Notes: a model not told the origin generated them from the sequence alone. DNA of 15,711 nt from Anaerolineales bacterium UBA1136 (GCA_002311455.1 DCAJ01000030.1:8035-23745); one strand, 5' to 3'. Positions 1-7,326 are shown, numbered from the stretch's first letter. A program made the numbers and translations.

Positions 1-24
1 CACTGGCCATCATGATGGCCAGTG
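1..24. repeat. Perfect 24-bp palindrome at the left edge
   Basis: The first 12 bases (beginning CACTGGCC) are followed immediately by their exact reverse complement (ending GGCCAGTG), with no loop. It lies within the nucleoside hydrolase coding sequence, and the encoded A-L-A-I-M-M-A-S is what the family predicts there. It may therefore be coding coincidence, or it may reflect a sequence end or break. Confidence 0.7.
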
Positions 25-926
25 CATATCCTGATACAGAAATAAAAGCTATCACCACTGTTGCAGGCAACGTAAACCTAGAACATACTACTGCAAATGC
101 ATGCAAACTGGTTGAGGTATTAGATCTAGATGCGCCAGTATATGTGGGCTGTGCTGATTCGTTGCTAGATAGTCCAGTTGAAGACGCAGCTGGTTTTCAC
201 GGAAACGATGGTCTTGGTGACGCTGATATTCCACCAGCATCGATTGAGATTGCAAGTGGTCACGCAGCTGAGGCAATCTGCTCATTTGGAACCAAATACA
301 CAGGGACACTGGACCTTGTAGCACTAGGTCCACTAACAAATATAGCTGTGGCGCTAATGCTAGACCCAAGCTTACCAGACAAATATCGTAGCTTAACTAT
401 AATGGGTGGCGCCATAAGAGCACAGGGTAATACAAGCAATTACACCGCAGAATATAACTTCTATCGTGATCCTGAGGCAGCGCAAATGGTGTTGTCTCGA
501 TGGCCAATGGTAACAATTGTTGACTGGGAGATAAGTCTAGCTTACCCAATTGACGGCAACAATCTCACTAGATTGTTTGCGCTAAATTCAGAGCGAGCTA
601 AATTTTTTGAAAAAATATCTCAAAAAACCCTAACTAGCATAGAAAACTTTATAGTAAGCAAAGAGGGTGGCTATAGTGTAGCAGACACTACTGGAAAACG
701 AATATTTTATGCCCCAGACCCAATAGCAATAGCAGTAGTTCTTGACTCAGATGTTATCACAAGATCAGAACAGAGATACGTCACTGTTGAAACTGCGTCT
801 GGACTGTCTCGAGGCCAATCTATGGTGGATTGGATGGGTTTTAGCGGCAAAACACCAAACGCAAATTTGGTTACTGAGATATCTACAGAGAAATTTTTGC
901 AGATAGTAGAAAAAGCTCTTTCTTGA
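1..926 (+). CDS. Nucleoside hydrolase (IUNH family), 5'-truncated by window edge
   Basis: Hydrolyses the N-glycosidic bond of ribonucleosides to free base and ribose; cytosolic in bacteria. The reading frame is open to the left edge: codons before the first ATG at 12 read A-L-A-I, fitting the conserved DDALAIMMA segment after the Ca-binding Asp cluster. The gene therefore starts outside the window, with probably only about 15-20 residues missing. Visible family features are ALGPLTNIAVAL (codons near 327-360), the N-x-Y-x-DPEAA ribose-pocket segment (near 447-482) and APDPIAIAVVLD (near 711-746). In that last motif the Asp ligand (codon 717-719) is kept, but the preceding His of classic inosine-uridine hydrolases is Pro, as in other subgroups, so base preference cannot be read. 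The M20 gene follows after 3 nt, implying co-transcription. Family assignment is firm; substrate is open. Confidence 0.93.
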   Translation, partial: LAIMMASAYPDTEIKAITTVAGNVNLEHTTANACKLVEVLDLDAPVYVGCADSLLDSPVEDAAGFHGNDGLGDADIPPASIEIASGHAAEAICSFGTKYTGTLDLVALGPLTNIAVALMLDPSLPDKYRSLTIMGGAIRAQGNTSNYTAEYNFYRDPEAAQMVLSRWPMVTIVDWEISLAYPIDGNNLTRLFALNSERAKFFEKISQKTLTSIENFIVSKEGGYSVADTTGKRIFYAPDPIAIAVVLDSDVITRSEQRYVTVETASGLSRGQSMVDWMGFSGKTPNANLVTEISTEKFLQIVEKALS

Positions 927-929
927 AAA

Positions 930-2165
930 ATGCAAACATCGCTTAAAAAGCTGCAGTCATCTGCCAAATCCCTAGAAGATAATATAGTTAGTTTTCTGGA
1001 TGACCTGGTTTCTTTAAAGTCCGTCAATGGAGCAAACAACGAGGAAGACATTGCTGTTCGCATATCAGAAGAAGCACATAAACTTAATCTCCAATCACAA
1101 ATAGAAGCTTTAGACAAGAACAGGCCCAATGTTTTGATAAGTCATGGTGAAGGGCCATTTGAATTTCTGTTCGTTGCTCACATGGACACTGTAGCTGCAG
1201 GAACAGAGGAATCCTGGTCATCTCCTCCATTCAAACCTACCAAGCGGGATGGTCGAATTTACGGTCGTGGTACAGCTGACAATAAAGCTGGAGTAGCCTG
1301 TGCCCTATACACTATTTCCATGATGAAGGACTTACTTCTTATTGACAATCAGAATATTAAGGTAACTTTAGCTGCAGTTTCTGATGAGGAATCTGGTGCC
1401 ACTAGTAATATTGGAGTACGGCATCTTCTAGACAATAACCTGATTCAAGCTAAAGGAGCAATATATACGTATGCCAGCGATGTAGTCTGTATTGGACACC
1501 GCGGTCTACTGAGATTGGAGATAGTAACAACTGGCAAATCAGTACATACAGGTGGCCAAGCATGGAACGATGGTATAGAAGGTACAAACGCAGTCACTGG
1601 ACTGGCAGCTATTTTGCTCAAGCTTGAAGCTACGGCTATCGATGCACCACCGCATGCAGCATTTGGAAGTCTGCGCAATGTTATAACTCCAGGAACCATA
1701 TTCAAAGGTGGTGAGTTTGAGAGTGTTGTGCCAGGCAATGCTGCAGCAATTGTAGATATCAGATTGTTGCCAGGCCAGGATCCCAACACTGTTCTTGAGC
1801 AAATAAAATCACTATTAAATCATGAAATAAAACTACGGCCCGGACTCAAGGCGGAACTAAAAGTAAAAAACAGTTTACCAGCAGTAACTTTAGACACTAA
1901 TCATCCTTTAGTCTCCATAGCTGTTGATGTAGCACAAAGAGCAACTGGCAGAAAATGGAATGCTGTTGGAGCTGGTCCCGCCAATGAAGGCTATATGCTA
2001 ATAAATGCCGGTATACCCACCTTATGTGGATTTGGCCCAAGGGGTGACAATGCACACGCAGCTAATGAATGGGTTGAAATCAACAGTCTCACCAACACAG
2101 TAGCAATGTATGCTGCCATTGCAGAGAATTATCTAGTTGACTTGCAAAGGTCTAACAATATCTAA
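930..2165 (+). CDS. M20 family metallo-hydrolase (ArgE/DapE/carboxypeptidase G2-like)
   Basis: Predicted cytosolic di-zinc amidohydrolase or peptidase cleaving an N-acyl or peptide C-N bond. The 411 residues match the usual length. The metal and catalytic set is complete: HMDTV with H84 and D86, YGRGTADNK with bridging D117, SDEESG with general base E153 and ligand E154, D184 as the third-site acidic ligand, H206 in the lid/dimerisation domain (KSVHTGG), and C-terminal H376 in GDNAHAANEW. The order catalytic domain, lid domain (about residues 190-300), catalytic domain is the M20 plan. It starts 3 nt after the nucleoside hydrolase stop with no clear SD, suggesting translational coupling. M20 specificity (acetylornithine, succinyl-DAP, dipeptide, carbamoyl or other N-acyl substrate) cannot be read from motifs. 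The context of nucleoside and N-heterocycle enzymes suggests opening or deacylation of an amide intermediate rather than arginine or lysine synthesis; that is inference. Confidence 0.9.
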   Translation: MQTSLKKLQSSAKSLEDNIVSFLDDLVSLKSVNGANNEEDIAVRISEEAHKLNLQSQIEALDKNRPNVLISHGEGPFEFLFVAHMDTVAAGTEESWSSPPFKPTKRDGRIYGRGTADNKAGVACALYTISMMKDLLLIDNQNIKVTLAAVSDEESGATSNIGVRHLLDNNLIQAKGAIYTYASDVVCIGHRGLLRLEIVTTGKSVHTGGQAWNDGIEGTNAVTGLAAILLKLEATAIDAPPHAAFGSLRNVITPGTIFKGGEFESVVPGNAAAIVDIRLLPGQDPNTVLEQIKSLLNHEIKLRPGLKAELKVKNSLPAVTLDTNHPLVSIAVDVAQRATGRKWNAVGAGPANEGYMLINAGIPTLCGFGPRGDNAHAANEWVEINSLTNTVAMYAAIAENYLVDLQRSNNI

Positions 2166-2194
2166 ACACTAACACGAGTGTCAGGATCATACTT

Positions 2195-3529
2195 ATGACT
2201 AATAGGATAGCTCTAAACAACATCGATGTAGTAACACTTGATGACAAAGGGACTATTCACAGAAACGTTACATTAGTAGTCGAAAATGGCATAATCACAG
2301 AAATAGGCGATTCTGCAGACGGTCAAATCATGAGCACTGCAGTCGACTGCACAGATAAAGTAGCTATGCCCGGACTAGTAAATTCCCACTGCCACAGCCC
2401 AATGAACATGGTAAGAGGATGGGCTGAAGATCTTCCATTTGTTGAGTGGCTAGAAGCCATCTGGGTTGCTGAAAGTGGAATCACCCCCGATGACGTATAT
2501 TGGGCTGCCGCTCTAGGCGCAGCTGAGATGATCCGCTCAGGTACAGTTGCCTATAATGACAAGTATTTTTACATGGATCGCGTAGCTGATGTTGTACAAG
2601 AAAGTGGTCTTAAAGCTGCTCTTACATGGACTGTATTTGGAATGGGAGAAGATACTGAAGTAGGATCAGGTCTTGATGAAACTATCGATTGGATAAAAGA
2701 ACTTGATGAAACTTCACAAGGCAGAATTAAAACTTACATTGGACCACATTCACCATATCTGTGCCCAGAAAATTTTCTTCGTAAGACCGTGGATCTTGCC
2801 CATGAACTAGGAAAGGGTATTCATCTACATGTTGCAGAAACACAGGAGCAAGTAGACCAGTCAATTGCAAGATACAACTTAAGACCAGTACAGCATCTGG
2901 ATAGTCTGGGTGTCTTCGATCTTCCAGACGTTACGATTGCAGCACACACACTTCACATAGATGAAAAAGATGTTGAAATACTTGTGAACAAGAATGTCAT
3001 AGTTCCTCACTGTCCCATTACCTACATGAAACTGGCAATGCCTTTTCCTTCAATTAAAAAGTGTGTTGACGCTGGAGTACAGATATCTTTAGGAACTGAC
3101 GGACCTGGTTCTAATGCAGATATGGATATGTTCGCTGTTATTAGACAAACTGCCCTTATTCACAAATATCAGACTATTGATCCAGCTATGATATCAGGCG
3201 ACACTGCATTACGCATGGCCACTCAGACTGGCGCAAAAGCAGTAGGCATGTCAGGTCATGGTATGCTAAAAGTTGGTGCTGCGGCTGATCTAATATTGAT
3301 AGACATGAATGCTCCACACCTTAGACCAGTACACAGCATTGTTGCCAACCTTGTTCACTGTGTAAAAGGTAGCGATGTATGCGATGTTATGGTGGATGGA
3401 AACTGGTTGATGCGCAATCGAGAACTAATGACTCTTGACGAAGAACAAATCTTGTATGAGGCTGAGAAACGAGCACATGATATAGTTTGCAGAGGACAAA
3501 AACAACTAAGGCAATATGTTCATGATTAG
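2195..3529 (+). CDS. Amidohydrolase, MtaD/ATZ-TRZ type (adenosine-type deaminase)
   Basis: Metal-dependent hydrolase of the ATZ/TRZ subgroup, best matching 5'-methylthioadenosine/S-adenosylhomocysteine deaminases, which deaminate the purine amine to a 6-oxo group. In its 444 residues: PGLVNSHCHSP supplies metal ligands H65 and H67; IHLHVAET supplies H212 and catalytic E215; AAHTLHID supplies H251; SLGTDGPGSNADMDM supplies metal ligand D302. An N-terminal beta segment and the C-terminal ADLILIDM strand complete the composite domain outside the TIM barrel. AGGA at 2183-2186 lies 8 nt before the ATG, supporting this start. It follows the M20 gene by 28 bp. Together with the nucleoside hydrolase, a role in deaminating a nucleoside or base is likely. 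Related families deaminate guanine, 8-oxoguanine or s-triazines, so exact substrate is uncertain. Confidence 0.88.
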   Translation: MTNRIALNNIDVVTLDDKGTIHRNVTLVVENGIITEIGDSADGQIMSTAVDCTDKVAMPGLVNSHCHSPMNMVRGWAEDLPFVEWLEAIWVAESGITPDDVYWAAALGAAEMIRSGTVAYNDKYFYMDRVADVVQESGLKAALTWTVFGMGEDTEVGSGLDETIDWIKELDETSQGRIKTYIGPHSPYLCPENFLRKTVDLAHELGKGIHLHVAETQEQVDQSIARYNLRPVQHLDSLGVFDLPDVTIAAHTLHIDEKDVEILVNKNVIVPHCPITYMKLAMPFPSIKKCVDAGVQISLGTDGPGSNADMDMFAVIRQTALIHKYQTIDPAMISGDTALRMATQTGAKAVGMSGHGMLKVGAAADLILIDMNAPHLRPVHSIVANLVHCVKGSDVCDVMVDGNWLMRNRELMTLDEEQILYEAEKRAHDIVCRGQKQLRQYVHD

Positions 3530-3602
3530 ACCAGAAAACCACTGTAAATCCCATAAGATTTGCGAAAAAATAACTCAATTATAAGGATGTCAAATACCTG
3601 AA

Positions 3603-4568
3603 ATGAATAATCCAAAACTTTATGAAGTAGTAAATAGGCTGATGTCGAAAAGTATGCAGCTCAAAAATGGTGAAAGTGTTTGTATCGTAACTGATACAGA
3701 ACGGTTACCGTTAGCAAATGTATTTAGCGATGTAGCTGTTGAATATGACAGTGACCCAATATTGGTAATTATGGCCCCACGAAAACAACATGGAAGTGAG
3801 GTATCAAACATTATCACTGGTGCAATGATGAAAGCTGATGTAATTTTTCAAGTAGTGACGCATGCCATGACACACACTGATGCTACCAGGGATGCCATGC
3901 AGTCTGGCAGCAGGATCCTTGTGCTGAGAGGTATCACTGAGGATTTAATGCTTTATGGAGCTATAAACGCAAATTACAAAGATATTGCTCTCACTTGCCA
4001 GAAAGTAGCAGAACTTATGAATCAAGCCAAACAAGCTCACATCAGAACTGATGCTGGCACGGATTTGGTCATGAGTATAGACAATCGGACATCCCATATA
4101 TTAGACGGTATTGTAAAAGGTCCCGGCACATTTGCTGCCATGCCGGATGGCGAAACAGCTATTAGTCCAGTTGAGGAAACAACTGAGGGAACTCTGGTAA
4201 TTGAACACTCTATGGATGGAATAGGTTTACTAGATGAACCTATTCACTTAAAGGTTATCAAAGGCCGAGTAATATCAATAGAAGGTGGACAATCAGCGCA
4301 AATATTGCGAGAATTGGTTGACCAGTCTGACAAAGACGCAAACAATATAGCCGAATTTGCAATTGGCACCAATCCTAAAGCACGTCTTGTTGGAAATCTA
4401 GCCGAAGACAAAAAACTAGAGGGTTCTGTTCATATTGCAATTGGTGACAATCACGTTCTGGGCGGTAAGATAACTAGCAATATTCATCTTGACGGCATGG
4501 TGCTCAATCCTACTGTTGAACTAGATGGAGAACGTGTTATCGGCAACGGTAAACTGCACTTAGAATAA
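3603..4568 (+). CDS. M29 aminopeptidase-like / NicX-like metalloenzyme
   Basis: Belongs to the fold shared by M29 aminopeptidases (AmpS/AmpT, COG2309) and 2,5-dihydroxypyridine 5,6-dioxygenase (NicX). At 321 residues it is shorter than the roughly 400-residue aminopeptidases and nearer the short NicX-like members. Candidate metal ligands sit in the C-terminal half: E184 (MPDGE, the PTGE motif of M29), E251 (EFAIG), H277 (GSVHIAIGDN), and the H-x-D pair H295/D297 (NIHLDG). The HxD pair occurs in both peptidases and NicX, so it does not decide between them. The neighbouring molybdenum hydroxylase, cyclase hydrolase and nicotinamidase-like gene make a ring-cleaving role possible but unproven. 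SD-like AAGGA (3583-3587) is 15 nt before this ATG but exactly 6 nt before an in-frame ATA at 3594, which would add three residues (I-P-E). The ATG is kept as the conservative start. Confidence 0.78.
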   Translation: MNNPKLYEVVNRLMSKSMQLKNGESVCIVTDTERLPLANVFSDVAVEYDSDPILVIMAPRKQHGSEVSNIITGAMMKADVIFQVVTHAMTHTDATRDAMQSGSRILVLRGITEDLMLYGAINANYKDIALTCQKVAELMNQAKQAHIRTDAGTDLVMSIDNRTSHILDGIVKGPGTFAAMPDGETAISPVEETTEGTLVIEHSMDGIGLLDEPIHLKVIKGRVISIEGGQSAQILRELVDQSDKDANNIAEFAIGTNPKARLVGNLAEDKKLEGSVHIAIGDNHVLGGKITSNIHLDGMVLNPTVELDGERVIGNGKLHLE

Positions 4569-4574
4569 TATAAT

Positions 4575-4582
4575 GGAGGTGA
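4575..4582 (+). promoter_or_regulatory. Strong Shine-Dalgarno setting an ATT start for the cyclase gene
   Basis: GGAGGTGA is a near-perfect anti-SD complement. The GGAGG core ends 6 nt before the ATT at 4586, the same 5-6 nt spacing seen for the SDR, FAD-subunit and 2Fe-2S-subunit genes here. The first in-frame ATG (4607) is 27 nt beyond the core, too far for this SD. An in-frame TGA at 4580 blocks any longer start. Confidence 0.75.
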
Positions 4583-4585
4583 CTC

Positions 4586-5233
4586 ATTAATATAATCGAT
4601 TTAACTATGCCATTTAGTCCATCAGTGACAGCTCTTGACGGGCATCCAAACATTTCTATGGAGCCGATTACAACTCATGAAGCTGATGGAAGATCCAATA
4701 CCAAAGTTGTTTTCAGTATACATACTAGTACTCATATCGATTCGCCGCAGCATTTTTACTCAGACGGAACCACTATCGATGAGATGAACCTAGGTATATT
4801 TTATGGAAAAACTTATATGTGCGATCTACGTCAGATTGCTAAACCAGGACACGCACTTGCAGTAGACGACCTAAAAGCAGGAGGCTTGCCCCAAGAAGAT
4901 AAATTGCGTGGCAACCGCATACTGATGTACGCTGATTGGGCAGCAAGTAGATGGACAGGACCTAACCTATATAAAGGCAACATGTATCTGTCTGAGGAGA
5001 CTGCTCATTGGCTAGTCGATATTGAAATCGTGGCACTAGCAATGGACTTTTCTGTTGACGGACACCATCCTTATCCCTGCCACCAGATTTTACTAGCAGC
5101 AGGAATACCATTGATTGAGAACTTAATTAATCTCGATCATATTGGTAGTTCAGAGTTTACTATGATTGCTCTACCACTAAAAATAGAAAAAGGTGATGGG
5201 GCACCCGCTCGAGTACTGGCTATCACTGACTAA
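4586..5233 (+). CDS. Cyclase-family hydrolase (kynurenine formamidase/isatin hydrolase-like), ATT start
   Basis: Metal-dependent amide hydrolase of the cyclase superfamily (Pfam Cyclase, PF04199), whose members deformylate N-formylkynurenine or open isatin and other cyclic amides. Starting at ATT 4586 gives 215 residues and restores the conserved first strand (M)NIIDLTMPFSPS, matching the family's usual IDLT-P-S beginning; starting at the ATG at 4607 loses seven of these residues. Key residues in the 215-residue numbering: HTSTHIDSPQHF gives metal ligands H46, H50 and D52 plus H56, and PCHQILL gives H166 followed by E178 in IENL. The usual Gly of HxGTHxD is Ser here. It lies 17 nt after the M29-like gene and overlaps the VOC gene by one base (TAATG), so these are co-translated. 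Family is clear; the substrate is probably a cyclic or N-formyl amide, by inference. Confidence 0.85.
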   Translation: MNIIDLTMPFSPSVTALDGHPNISMEPITTHEADGRSNTKVVFSIHTSTHIDSPQHFYSDGTTIDEMNLGIFYGKTYMCDLRQIAKPGHALAVDDLKAGGLPQEDKLRGNRILMYADWAASRWTGPNLYKGNMYLSEETAHWLVDIEIVALAMDFSVDGHHPYPCHQILLAAGIPLIENLINLDHIGSSEFTMIALPLKIEKGDGAPARVLAITD

Positions 5234-5643
5234 TGGGTAAACTAAAACTTGACCATATAGGAATTGTTGTCAATAATTTGCAGGAGACAGCAGCTGCATT
5301 TGAAAACATAATTGGCCTTAGCTTGGAAGAGATAGAATACTACAAGGAAACACTTAAGATTGGGTTCGTTCCAGTTGGTTCATTGGACATTGAGCTTGTT
5401 GAGCCTACTACCTCGGAAGGATTAAATGCGGATTTTCTAAAAAATAATGGGGAAGGAGTACACCACATAGCATTTGAAGTTGAGGATCTAGATGCAGCCA
5501 TAGCAAATGCTGTCGAGAATGGAGCCCAAGTCATTCTCGGTCCTACCGAAGGTGCTCGTGGCAAACGGATAGTGTTTCTAGACGGCATTACACTGGGAGG
5601 CACAATAGTAGAGCTATTAGAATCTCCTAAACTAACCTCTTAA
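5233..5643 (+). CDS. VOC/glyoxalase-fold protein, methylmalonyl-CoA epimerase-like
   Basis: A 136-residue vicinal-oxygen-chelate protein with two beta-alpha-beta-beta-beta modules (about residues 4-58 and 74-130). Closest in pattern to methylmalonyl-CoA epimerase: LDHIGIVV with metal ligand H8, LDIELVEP, the GEGVHHIAFEVEDLDAA block with H77/H78, and GGTIVELLE with E127. Two conserved epimerase features look altered. The second-ligand region (usually a Gln-containing strand) reads YYKETLKIGFV, and the usual FLHPK-G loop is FLDGITLGG. A 2-acyl-CoA epimerase role is therefore not certain; dioxygenases and isomerases share the fold. Its ATG overlaps the cyclase stop codon by one base, so both products are probably made in matched amounts. 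No mutase or other propionate-pathway gene is nearby, favouring a pathway-specific role in this cluster (inference). Confidence 0.8.
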   Translation: MGKLKLDHIGIVVNNLQETAAAFENIIGLSLEEIEYYKETLKIGFVPVGSLDIELVEPTTSEGLNADFLKNNGEGVHHIAFEVEDLDAAIANAVENGAQVILGPTEGARGKRIVFLDGITLGGTIVELLESPKLTS

Positions 5644-5691
5644 TAATTAGACCGCAAACATTGATTTATTCTTAATAATAAGGAGCCTGTC

Positions 5692-6489
5692 ATGGATCTA
5701 CAATTACAAGACAAAGTCGTCCTAGTAACCGGCGGAAGCAAAGGGATCGGTAAAGCTATAAGTCTAAGCCTATCCAAAGAAGGATGTAGGGTAGCAATTT
5801 GTGCACGAGGAGAAGATATTCTCAACAAAACAGCGTCATTTATTCAAAACGAGACAGGCAACGAGGTGTTTCCGGTCACCGCCGATCTAACTCAACCTAC
5901 AGATGTAAAACTCATGGTAGAAAAAATCACTAGTAATTTTGGTCGCATTGATATTCTGATAAACAATGCTGGCAGCTCCCCAGGAGGTATTCTGGAAAAC
6001 TTGACCGAAGAGGATTGGGCGCAATCACTGCAGCTCAAATTTATGGGGTATGTACGTTGCTGCAAAGAAATTATTCCTCACATGCGTAAACAAGGTGGCG
6101 GAAGAGTTGTCAACATTATTGGAAATGACGGAGTCAAATTTTCCTACTGGGAAATCGCTCCTGGCGCTGCCAACGCCGCAGGGCAGAACTTCACCTTATC
6201 GTTGGCTGGACAATACGGAAAAGACAATATAACTTTTATAGCAATTAATCCTGGTCCGGTAGCAACCGAAAGATGGGATGGATTACTAGAAGCGATGGCC
6301 CGCGATCGCAATATATCCAAAGAAGAGGCCGATCGCCTGTCTAAAGCAAGTATCCCTTTGGGCCGCATTTGTACACCTGAAGAGGTTGCTGATTTAGCCA
6401 CATTCATGGCATCTGATCGAGCCCACTTCATTAATGGTACGATGGTAGAAATCGACGGTGGACAACGAAAAGCAATTATGGACACATAA
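5692..6489 (+). CDS. Divergent short-chain dehydrogenase/reductase lacking the catalytic tetrad
   Basis: A Rossmann-fold SDR of 265 residues. Cofactor-binding and structural motifs are intact: TGGSKGIG (13-20), a D65-containing TADLT segment, NNAG (91-94), and the C-terminal NPGPVATERWDG and MVEIDGGQR stretches typical of FabG-like enzymes. The catalytic tetrad is not. By alignment to the canonical pattern, Asn becomes K116 (LQLKFMG), Ser becomes G144 (NIIGNDG), Tyr becomes P157 and Lys becomes N161 (in APGAANAAGQNF). This coherent set suggests a natural divergent subfamily, not decay, because the frame is intact and the surroundings are conserved. It may bind NAD(P) but use other chemistry or act non-catalytically. 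AGGAG at 5681-5685 lies 6 nt before the ATG. It sits 48 nt after the VOC gene. Confidence 0.87.
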   Translation: MDLQLQDKVVLVTGGSKGIGKAISLSLSKEGCRVAICARGEDILNKTASFIQNETGNEVFPVTADLTQPTDVKLMVEKITSNFGRIDILINNAGSSPGGILENLTEEDWAQSLQLKFMGYVRCCKEIIPHMRKQGGGRVVNIIGNDGVKFSYWEIAPGAANAAGQNFTLSLAGQYGKDNITFIAINPGPVATERWDGLLEAMARDRNISKEEADRLSKASIPLGRICTPEEVADLATFMASDRAHFINGTMVEIDGGQRKAIMDT

Positions 6490-6545
6490 ATATAAATCGA
6501 AGAGAAGAGTATAAGACCACCAAGCATATAGTACACAAACACAAA

Positions 6546-7238
6546 ATGTTATCTGCGATTAAGAGTAAATTGTATCAACTCGTTCAAAAAACCTCATACA
6601 GATGGGTTAACACCATTGTCACTTTGATGTTAGTTCCTATTCCTGCGCTTGTATTGTTTATATTATTAGTTGAGATAACCACCGAAAGCATATTCTTTTT
6701 TGTTTTATGGACAATAACATTCTATTTGATAGTATTTACCTTATTAATAGTTTTCACAAAAGCCATCGACAGAAAGCTAGCACGTAGTCCTTTCTATTTT
6801 ATAAAAAACCTATATATGACCTCTGGAGCTGCTTCACCACCTTTAGTGGGAGCTGGAATTGGAGTTGCTAGCGGAGTAAATACTGAAAGGTTATTGAAGT
6901 TTTTGAACATGCGACAGCTGATATTAATTGACCCATGGGAAAGAGCAATAGATACTAAAACTAATGACAATAACCAGAAATACATTTTTCATAAAAATAG
7001 ATACGAAACAACTTTGGCAAAATTCTCTAACAACTCTAAGGTTAAAATAATTAAGGAGTTTTCTATAGAAGCTGCAAAGATGTTTGACAATTACTACTTT
7101 GACTTCATATACATTGACGGCGATCATAGCTATGAAGCAGTAATAAATGACCTATATGCATACTATCCCAAACTAAAGAAGTTCGGCGTTCTATGCGGAG
7201 ATGATTATGGGCACCCTAGTGGTTTAGGAGTAAATTAA
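6546..7238 (+). CDS. Membrane-anchored class I SAM methyltransferase-like protein, C-terminus frameshifted
   Basis: A 230-residue open frame with two N-terminal transmembrane helices (about 21-44 and 48-70) followed by a class I Rossmann methyltransferase-like domain resembling Methyltransf_24. Motifs are GAGIGVASGVNTERLL (103-117, SAM motif I but lacking the usual acidic residue before the glycine run), LILIDPW (125-131), FDFIYIDGDHSYEAV (185-199) and GVLCGDDYGHP (214-224). The frame stops just after GLGVN, where the family normally continues with a helix and final strand; that remainder is present in the next frame (see 7237-7326). No SD lies close to the ATG. It looks richer in A/T than its neighbours and its function does not fit the catabolic genes around it, suggesting insertion or a different history. 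It is either a recent pseudogene, a sequencing indel, or a functional short form. Confidence 0.75.
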   Translation: MLSAIKSKLYQLVQKTSYRWVNTIVTLMLVPIPALVLFILLVEITTESIFFFVLWTITFYLIVFTLLIVFTKAIDRKLARSPFYFIKNLYMTSGAASPPLVGAGIGVASGVNTERLLKFLNMRQLILIDPWERAIDTKTNDNNQKYIFHKNRYETTLAKFSNNSKVKIIKEFSIEAAKMFDNYYFDFIYIDGDHSYEAVINDLYAYYPKLKKFGVLCGDDYGHPSGLGVN

Positions 7239-7326
7239 GACAGTTCAGGAATTTTCTAATGAAAAACAATTGCTGGTTAATTACAGAGAAGATAATCAAT
7301 TTTGGATGGTAAAGACTGCCTTATAA
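7237..7326 (+). pseudogene. Out-of-frame C-terminal remainder of the methyltransferase-like gene
   Basis: Reading from AAG at 7237 gives 29 residues beginning K-T-V-Q-E-F-S-N-E and ending N-Q-F-W-M-V-K-T-A-L before TAA at 7324-7326. This continues the expected family pattern (GDDY...GV-x-x-AV-x-EF, then a final strand with W). Removing one T at 7235 or 7236 would join it seamlessly to GLGVN of the upstream frame, giving a protein of about 259 residues. It has no start codon or SD of its own. Confidence 0.75.

Noticed and set aside
930..2165. Allantoate amidohydrolase or N-carbamoyl-amino-acid hydrolase for a purine pathway
   Set aside because: The metal motifs (HMDTV, YGRGTADNK, DEES) are those of ArgE/DapE-type M20 proteins, not the hydantoinase/carbamoylase branch.
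2166..2194. ACACT/AGTGT inverted repeat as a terminator or operator between the M20 and amidohydrolase genes
   Set aside because: A 5-bp stem with a 6-nt loop and no T-tract, in a 28-bp gap inside an apparent operon; likely chance.
4573..4590. A five-codon upstream ORF (ATG at 4573) before the cyclase gene
   Set aside because: Its ATG overlaps the SD and has no ribosome site of its own. The ATT at 4586 with proper SD spacing explains the region more simply.
5340..5603. Long open frames on the minus strand opposite the VOC, cyclase and large-subunit genes
   Set aside because: They are antisense shadows: no SD, no recognisable domain, and they lie opposite clearly conserved genes.
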